From NCBI GenBank assembly GCA_018062725.1, contig JAGORP010000078.1:1-10419 (forward strand): a stretch of 10,419 nucleotides of DNA, in the 5' to 3' direction. The position numbers were made by a program, and so were the translations under genes. This DNA comes from Flavobacterium sp. GTDB taxonomy: Bacteria; Bacteroidota; Bacteroidia; Flavobacteriales; Flavobacteriaceae. This document shows positions 5,950 to 10,419 of the stretch, one piece after another; position 1 is the first letter of the stretch; the number at the start of each line of letters is the position of its first letter. The notes below the pieces were generated by a model, which was not told the DNA's origin, did no database searches, and was given only the letters and a program-made list of their open reading frames with translations.

Positions 5950-7479
5950 ATGCAACACAACGTACTTATTTTAGATTTCGGGTCACAGTACACACAACTG
6001 ATTGCCCGCCGAGTTCGCGAATTAAATATTTTCTGCGAAATTTTTCCTTTCAATCATTTTCCAGATGATTTATCATCTTACAAAGCTGTAATTCTTTCGG
6101 GTAGTCCGTTTTCGGTTCGTGCCGAAGATGCACCACATCCTGATTTGTCACAAATTAGAGGTAAAATGCCATTGTTGGCAGTGTGCTACGGAGCCCAGTA
6201 TTTGGCGCATTTCAGCGGTGGAGAAGTTGCTCCATCTAATATTCGTGAATATGGTAGAGCCAATTTATCGTTCATCAAAGAGGATGAATTGTTTTTTGAT
6301 GATGTCAACTTGAACAGCCAAGTTTGGATGAGCCACAGTGATACCATCAAAAAATTACCAACAGGTGGAGTTCGTTTGGCATCGACTAAAGATGTTGAGA
6401 ATGCGGCGTATCGCATTGAAGGCGAAACAACCTATGCGATTCAATACCATCCAGAAGTGTACCATTCGGAAGATGGAAAACAAATGCTAGAGAATTTCTT
6501 AGTCAAAATTGCTGAAGTCCCTCAAAATTTCACCCCAAATGCTTTCGTAGAAGAAATCATAGAAGAAATGAAAACCAAAATCGGAAATGATAAAGTGGTT
6601 TTAGGACTTTCAGGTGGAGTGGATTCAACCGTGGCAGCCGTTTTATTGAATAAAGCCATTGGAAAAAACTTATACTGTATTTTTGTTAATAACGGATTGC
6701 TTCGTAAAAATGAATTCCAAAATGTATTAGAACAATACAAAGGAATGGGTTTAAATGTAAAAGGAGTAGATGCTGGAGAACGTTTCTTGTCGGAATTGGC
6801 AGGAATTTCTGATCCAGAAACCAAACGCAAAACAATTGGACGTGTTTTTATTGAAGTGTTTGACGATGAATCAAAAATTATTGAAGACGTTAAATTTCTA
6901 GCACAAGGAACAATCTATCCGGATGTAATCGAATCGGTTTCCGTTAAAGGACCATCGGCTACGATTAAATCACATCATAATGTGGGTGGTTTACCCGATT
7001 ATATGAAATTGCAAATTGTTGAACCGCTTCGTATGTTGTTCAAAGACGAAGTTCGACGCGTAGGGAAAACTTTAGGAATAGATGCCGAGCTTTTAGGTCG
7101 TCATCCATTCCCAGGACCAGGACTTTCCATTCGAATATTGGGAGATATTTCTCCTGAAAAAGTTCGTATTCTTCAAGAAGTTGACGCTATTTTTATTCAA
7201 GGATTAAAAGACCACGGCTTATACGACAAAGTATGGCAAGCGGGTGCGATTTTACTTCCCGTAAATAGTGTAGGAGTAATGGGTGATGAACGTACCTATG
7301 AAAAAGTAGTAGCGCTTCGAGCGGTAGAATCTACCGATGGGATGACGGCTGACTGGGTGCATCTTCCGTATGATTTTTTAATGAAAATTTCCAATGAAAT
7401 CATTAATAAAGTCAAAGGGGTGAACCGAGTAGTGTATGATATTAGTTCGAAACCGCCTGCAACAATTGAGTGGGAATAA
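5950..7479 (+). CDS. guaA: GMP synthase (glutamine-hydrolysing)
   Basis: This cytoplasmic enzyme converts XMP, ATP and glutamine to GMP, the last step of de novo guanine nucleotide synthesis. The 509-residue length is close to the usual size. Residues 1-190 are a class I glutamine amidotransferase with [11 protein letters not shown] (nucleophile Cys79) and YHPEV (His167, Glu169). The ATP-pyrophosphatase domain follows, with PP-loop GLSGGVDST (219-227). The C-terminal dimerisation domain contains [18 protein letters not shown] and ends KPPATIEWE, the conserved terminal segment. The ATG at 5950 gives the expected [16 protein letters not shown]; an in-frame TTG at 5944 is part of the promoter-like element. 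The gene is monocistronic to judge by the terminator 25 bp downstream. Confidence 0.98.
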   Translation: MQHNVLILDFGSQYTQLIARRVRELNIFCEIFPFNHFPDDLSSYKAVILSGSPFSVRAEDAPHPDLSQIRGKMPLLAVCYGAQYLAHFSGGEVAPSNIREYGRANLSFIKEDELFFDDVNLNSQVWMSHSDTIKKLPTGGVRLASTKDVENAAYRIEGETTYAIQYHPEVYHSEDGKQMLENFLVKIAEVPQNFTPNAFVEEIIEEMKTKIGNDKVVLGLSGGVDSTVAAVLLNKAIGKNLYCIFVNNGLLRKNEFQNVLEQYKGMGLNVKGVDAGERFLSELAGISDPETKRKTIGRVFIEVFDDESKIIEDVKFLAQGTIYPDVIESVSVKGPSATIKSHHNVGGLPDYMKLQIVEPLRMLFKDEVRRVGKTLGIDAELLGRHPFPGPGLSIRILGDISPEKVRILQEVDAIFIQGLKDHGLYDKVWQAGAILLPVNSVGVMGDERTYEKVVALRAVESTDGMTADWVHLPYDFLMKISNEIINKVKGVNRVVYDISSKPPATIEWE

Positions 7480-7494
7480 AAAACTTAAAATAAA

Positions 7495-7526
7495 TTGAGA
7501 AATAAGCCGTTACAATGTTATATTTG
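7495..7526 (+). promoter_or_regulatory. Promoter of the LysM gene pair, interleaved with the guaA terminator
   Basis: TTG (7495-7497) and TATATTTG (7519-7526) are separated by 21 bp. This fits the Flavobacterium consensus TTG, 17-23 bp, TAnnTTTG. The -7 element lies in the loop of the guaA terminator hairpin. The predicted start, about 5-7 bases further, falls in the right arm, leaving a leader of roughly 45 nt before the ATG at 7578. Confidence 0.6.
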
Positions 7527-7540
7527 GAACGGCTTTTTTT
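7504..7540 (+). terminator. Intrinsic terminator of guaA
   Basis: The arms AAGCCGTT (7504-7511) and AACGGCTT (7528-7535) form a perfect 8-bp stem. A 16-base loop, in which CAA/TTG can pair, separates them, and seven consecutive T follow (7534-7540). The loop carries a promoter element listed separately. Confidence 0.85.
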
Positions 7541-7577
7541 AAGTCCAAACCACACCAAAACAAAATAAACCAGAAAG

Positions 7578-9275
7578 ATGAAGTATTTGTTATTAGCATT
7601 ATTGCTATGCACCCAAATCGGCTTTGCTCAACAAGAGAAAACCTTTACTCATACCATTGCCAAAGGAGAAAATTTATTACAAATTGCCAAAAAATATAAT
7701 GTTTCTGCAGAAGATGTCATAAGACTTAATCCTGGTGTAGAGAAGGGAATTCAGGAAAATACTGTTTTGCAAATCCCAAATAACAATTCCATTTCGTATT
7801 TATTAAAGAAGAACGATGTATCTGCTATTGCGTATTCAAAACACCAAGTAACAGCCAAAGAAACTTTGTTTAGCATTGCCCGTCAATACAACGTTTCGGT
7901 AAAAGATTTAGATGAATTGAATTCTGATGCCTTGAAGGACGGATTGAAAATTGGTCAAGAAATTTTGCTTCCCAATAAAAAGAAAACAATCGATGGTAGC
8001 GCTAGAGTAATCAACGACGAAACGATTTTCCATATCGTACAACCTAAGGAAACGAAATATTCGATTTCAAAAAAATATGGCATAACTATTGAACAACTTG
8101 AACTGCAAAATCCGGAAATTATCAACGGATTGAAAGAAGGAAATAAATTGGCCATTAACAAAGCGTCGCTAAAAGCCAAAACAGAAAATGAAGAGTTAAT
8201 GATTGCGTTGGCGGAAAAGCAAGCTGAGGTTGAAAAAGCAAAAGCGCAAAAAGCAAAAATTGAAGATTTAGAAGATCGTTTGAAAGTGCAAAAAGAGCTT
8301 AATAAAAAGATGATCACGCTAAATAAGTTGAACATCAATTTGAATGCTATTGATGAATCTAAAACGGGTTCAGTGGAGAAATTGAGATTGATTGTAGATG
8401 CCAATAAGAAAATTCAAGATGTGTTGTTGTGGAAGTTGGATTCCTTAGCTGGTACTATGGAAATGGATTTAGCCGAATTAAAAAATCGGGATATTGAAAC
8501 GGTTGAAGAATCTAAAAAATTAGAAAAAGAATCGTATCAAAAAATTGGAGAAACGAATAAGTTAGTACAACAGTTAAAACAAGATTTGGCCGAAAATAGA
8601 AAGATTTTTACCGGAGCGATGCAAAAAGTACAACGTTTAACGGTGCAGGAAAATCAAGAATACAAGAAAAAAGTACGTGAAAATTTATCGAATAAAGACA
8701 TGGCTTCAATCGATGAAATCAACAAAATAAATACGAAGGTTTTAGCCGAAGACCAAAAGAATGCGGCATTATTGACAAAAATTGATGCGATTGACACCGA
8801 AAAGAAAGAAGTATTAAAACGTAAAATTTCTCGTGCGACGTTTTACAGTGCCGAAGCTCGTGAATTTGATGATAAATTGGCTTTGGTTAAATTGGAACGC
8901 ATCCAAAATAATTTAGGAGATTCAGCCGAAAAAACCGCTGTTGAAGCTACTGAAATTCAAAAAACATTAAATAATAATGTGGTAAAAGATCCTACAAAAA
9001 TTGAAGTGATTTCCAACTTAAAAGAAGTAGAAGATGGATTTTATTTGGTTGCTAATATCTTTTCCGAAGCAGCACAAAGAGACGAATTTGCTGTAAATTT
9101 GAGTTATGCAGGGGAGAAAAAGACAAAATTCTTTTATAACGTGAATAACTTCGGATATTATGTGTACACCGATGTGTTTGCAACCTTAAATGAAGCCCTG
9201 TTTGAGTATAAAGTGAAGCCAAGAACAGAATTATTAAAAAATATGTTCATTGTTCAAATCAAAAAAGAACAATAA
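7578..9275 (+). CDS. Secreted LysM protein with coiled coil and SPOR-like C-terminus
   Basis: This 565-residue protein starts with a signal peptide (MKYLLLALLLCTQIGFAQ, probable cleavage after GFA). Three LysM domains follow at about 22-67, 88-132 and 150-194. Each has the pattern of a short strand, KGENLLQIA or KETLFSIA, a KKYNVS-like helix turn, an L-N residue pair and a closing LQIP-like strand. LysM domains bind the N-acetylglucosamine chains of peptidoglycan. Residues ~200-480 are Lys/Glu-rich and probably a long coiled coil. The end (486-562: GFYLVANIFSEAAQRDEF, then FGYYVYTDVFATLNEALFEY) resembles two halves of a SPOR domain, which binds denuded glycan strands; that assignment is tentative. 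The likely role is a periplasmic spacer or scaffold on the wall. A second LysM gene follows 30 bp downstream. Confidence 0.88.
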   Translation: MKYLLLALLLCTQIGFAQQEKTFTHTIAKGENLLQIAKKYNVSAEDVIRLNPGVEKGIQENTVLQIPNNNSISYLLKKNDVSAIAYSKHQVTAKETLFSIARQYNVSVKDLDELNSDALKDGLKIGQEILLPNKKKTIDGSARVINDETIFHIVQPKETKYSISKKYGITIEQLELQNPEIINGLKEGNKLAINKASLKAKTENEELMIALAEKQAEVEKAKAQKAKIEDLEDRLKVQKELNKKMITLNKLNINLNAIDESKTGSVEKLRLIVDANKKIQDVLLWKLDSLAGTMEMDLAELKNRDIETVEESKKLEKESYQKIGETNKLVQQLKQDLAENRKIFTGAMQKVQRLTVQENQEYKKKVRENLSNKDMASIDEINKINTKVLAEDQKNAALLTKIDAIDTEKKEVLKRKISRATFYSAEAREFDDKLALVKLERIQNNLGDSAEKTAVEATEIQKTLNNNVVKDPTKIEVISNLKEVEDGFYLVANIFSEAAQRDEFAVNLSYAGEKKTKFFYNVNNFGYYVYTDVFATLNEALFEYKVKPRTELLKNMFIVQIKKEQ

Positions 9276-9305
9276 AATTTAGTTTTTGAGAAAAATAAGA
9301 GGAAT

Positions 9306-10419
9306 ATGAAAAAAGTAATAGGGTGTTTAGTATTGTTATGTTCAAGTTTCCTTTTGGCACAAGCGAATGTGGTCAAACATAAAGTAGCCAAAGGAGAAAC
9401 AATTACCAAAATTGCACAGAAATATTCAGTAACGCCTTTAGATATTTATAAATTAAATCCAGATGCACAAGCCGGTATATCTGAAAATACGTTATTGATT
9501 ATTCCTAAGAAAAGTACTGTTACAACTCCAAAACTTATCGAAGCAAAAAATATCAAACACACAGTGGCTCCTAAAGAAACAGTATATAGTATTTCTAAAT
9601 TTTACAATACCACTATTGCTGAAATCGAAGCCAATAATCCTGAAGTCAAAAACGGATTGAGTATTGGGCAAGTTTTAACGATTTCCGTAAAAAAAGGATG
9701 GGTAAAACCGCAAGAGACTGTTCTACACGAAGTAAAGGCGCAAGAAACAAAGTACGGAATCGCTAGACAATACGGAATCACAGTTGAAGAATTAGAAAAG
9801 AAAAATCCTGAAATTGTAGGAAAAGAGTTACCACTAGGTTTTGTTTTGGTAATAAAAGGACAAAAATCAGTAGTGGACCAACCAAAAGTAGAACAACCTA
9901 AAGTTGTACCTCCAACCGTAAAACCTGCTGTAACTAATGAGGAGTATACTGTAAAACCTCAGGAAACATTATATGGACTAACAAATCAATTTGATTGCAC
10001 ACAAGAGGAATTAATAGCTTTGAATCCAGAGTTAAAAGAGGGCGTTCGTGAAGGGATGATTTTAAAAATTCCGGCTAAAAAAGCAATTCCTATAAAAAAG
10101 GATTATGTTGATTTAACCAAAATACTTAAAAAACAAGGAACGAAAAAATTAGCATTATTACTTCCGTTTAATATTGCCAAATTAGATCAAGATACAATAA
10201 ATTCAACCAAATCGAGATTGAAAAAAGATAAGTTTTTAAACATGACTCTCGATTTTTATTCGGGCGCTTTGATGGCCATTGACTCGGTTAAAAAATTAGG
10301 TGTAGAGGTTCATGTGACCATTTTAGATTCAGATGAAACAAAATCATCTTCTAACGTTACAAATCTTATACGGGACAATAATTTGAAATCATTCGATGCA
10401 GTGATAGGTCCATTTTATC
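9306..10419 (+). CDS. LysM protein with type 1 periplasmic-binding domain (3' end outside window)
   Basis: The frame from ATG 9306 stays open to the window edge (371 codons plus one base). A signal peptide (MKKVIGCLVLLCSSFLLAQA) is followed by LysM domains at about 22-67, 83-127, 139-183 and 212-256. A Pro/Lys/Val-rich linker (QPKVEQPKVVPPTVKP) lies between the third and fourth. From residue ~279, KKLALLLPFNI, DFYSGALMAIDSVKKLGV, VTILDSDE and AVIGPFY match the start of the type 1 periplasmic-binding-protein fold. That fold is shared by amino-acid ABC-transporter receptors and by the penicillin-binding-protein activator LpoA. No transporter genes are visible, so a wall-associated sensor or enzyme-activator role is as likely as nutrient capture. 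It is 30 bp after the previous LysM gene and presumably cotranscribed. Confidence 0.88.
   Translation, partial: MKKVIGCLVLLCSSFLLAQANVVKHKVAKGETITKIAQKYSVTPLDIYKLNPDAQAGISENTLLIIPKKSTVTTPKLIEAKNIKHTVAPKETVYSISKFYNTTIAEIEANNPEVKNGLSIGQVLTISVKKGWVKPQETVLHEVKAQETKYGIARQYGITVEELEKKNPEIVGKELPLGFVLVIKGQKSVVDQPKVEQPKVVPPTVKPAVTNEEYTVKPQETLYGLTNQFDCTQEELIALNPELKEGVREGMILKIPAKKAIPIKKDYVDLTKILKKQGTKKLALLLPFNIAKLDQDTINSTKSRLKKDKFLNMTLDFYSGALMAIDSVKKLGVEVHVTILDSDETKSSSNVTNLIRDNNLKSFDAVIGPFY

Noticed and set aside
6522..6830. 102-codon minus-strand open frame inside guaA
   Set aside because: It lies opposite conserved GuaA codons, with no family features or promoter.
7955..8404. 149-codon open frame on the minus strand
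   Set aside because: It is antisense to the LysM protein's coiled-coil region; its Ser/Phe-rich composition is what reverse reading of Lys/Glu-rich codons produces.
9276..9305. Separate promoter for the second LysM gene (TAGTTTTTG near 9280)
   Set aside because: The motif has one base too many between TA and TTTG and no suitable upstream TTG; cotranscription is simpler.

Overview
The window looks like chromosomal DNA of a gliding member of the Bacteroidota, most likely Flavobacteriaceae and Flavobacterium-like. The evidence is the AT-rich sequence, a C-terminal type IX secretion (T9SS) sorting domain, a recognisable GldI lipoprotein, TAnnTTTG-type promoter motifs, and the lack of clear Shine-Dalgarno sites. 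No mobile element, tRNA, rRNA or CRISPR array is visible.

Left part (1-1940, + strand): the 3' portion of a large secreted, repeat-rich adhesin-like gene. It holds one partial and three full tandem repeats of about 86 residues, two further Ig-like or PKD-like modules, and a CHU_C/T9SS type B sorting domain. A strong intrinsic terminator follows. A gap of nearly 300 bp without genes comes next, closed by a terminator facing the opposite way.

Centre (2228-5743, - strand): reading in transcription order, an uncharacterised lipoprotein, a DHH/DHHA1 phosphoesterase (NrnA type), gldI, and a lipoprotein that fuses a cyclophilin with an FKBP domain. gldI and the fusion gene are 21 bp apart and are probably cotranscribed. 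Together they would supply two surface-anchored or periplasmic prolyl-isomerase proteins, which fits the gliding/T9SS theme of the adhesin. The spacers carry an 18-bp perfect palindrome and a pair of TTGCGATA repeats.

Right part (5935-10419, + strand): guaA (GMP synthetase) has a promoter-like TATTTTTG ending 3 nt before its ATG, which suggests a leaderless mRNA. It ends at a terminator whose loop contains a perfect TAnnTTTG element with a well-placed upstream TTG. That is probably the promoter of the next two genes, so terminator and promoter are interleaved. Those genes are tandem paralogues with collinear N-terminal LysM domains. One continues into a coiled coil and a SPOR-like C-terminus. 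The other has a fourth LysM and then a type 1 periplasmic-binding-protein fold, and it runs off the window.

The genes are mostly ordinary for this group. The most unusual items are the promoter/terminator overlap, the tandem LysM pair as a possible cell-envelope module, the mosaic adhesin repeats, and the pairing of GldI (degenerate FKBP site) with a dual-domain prolyl isomerase.
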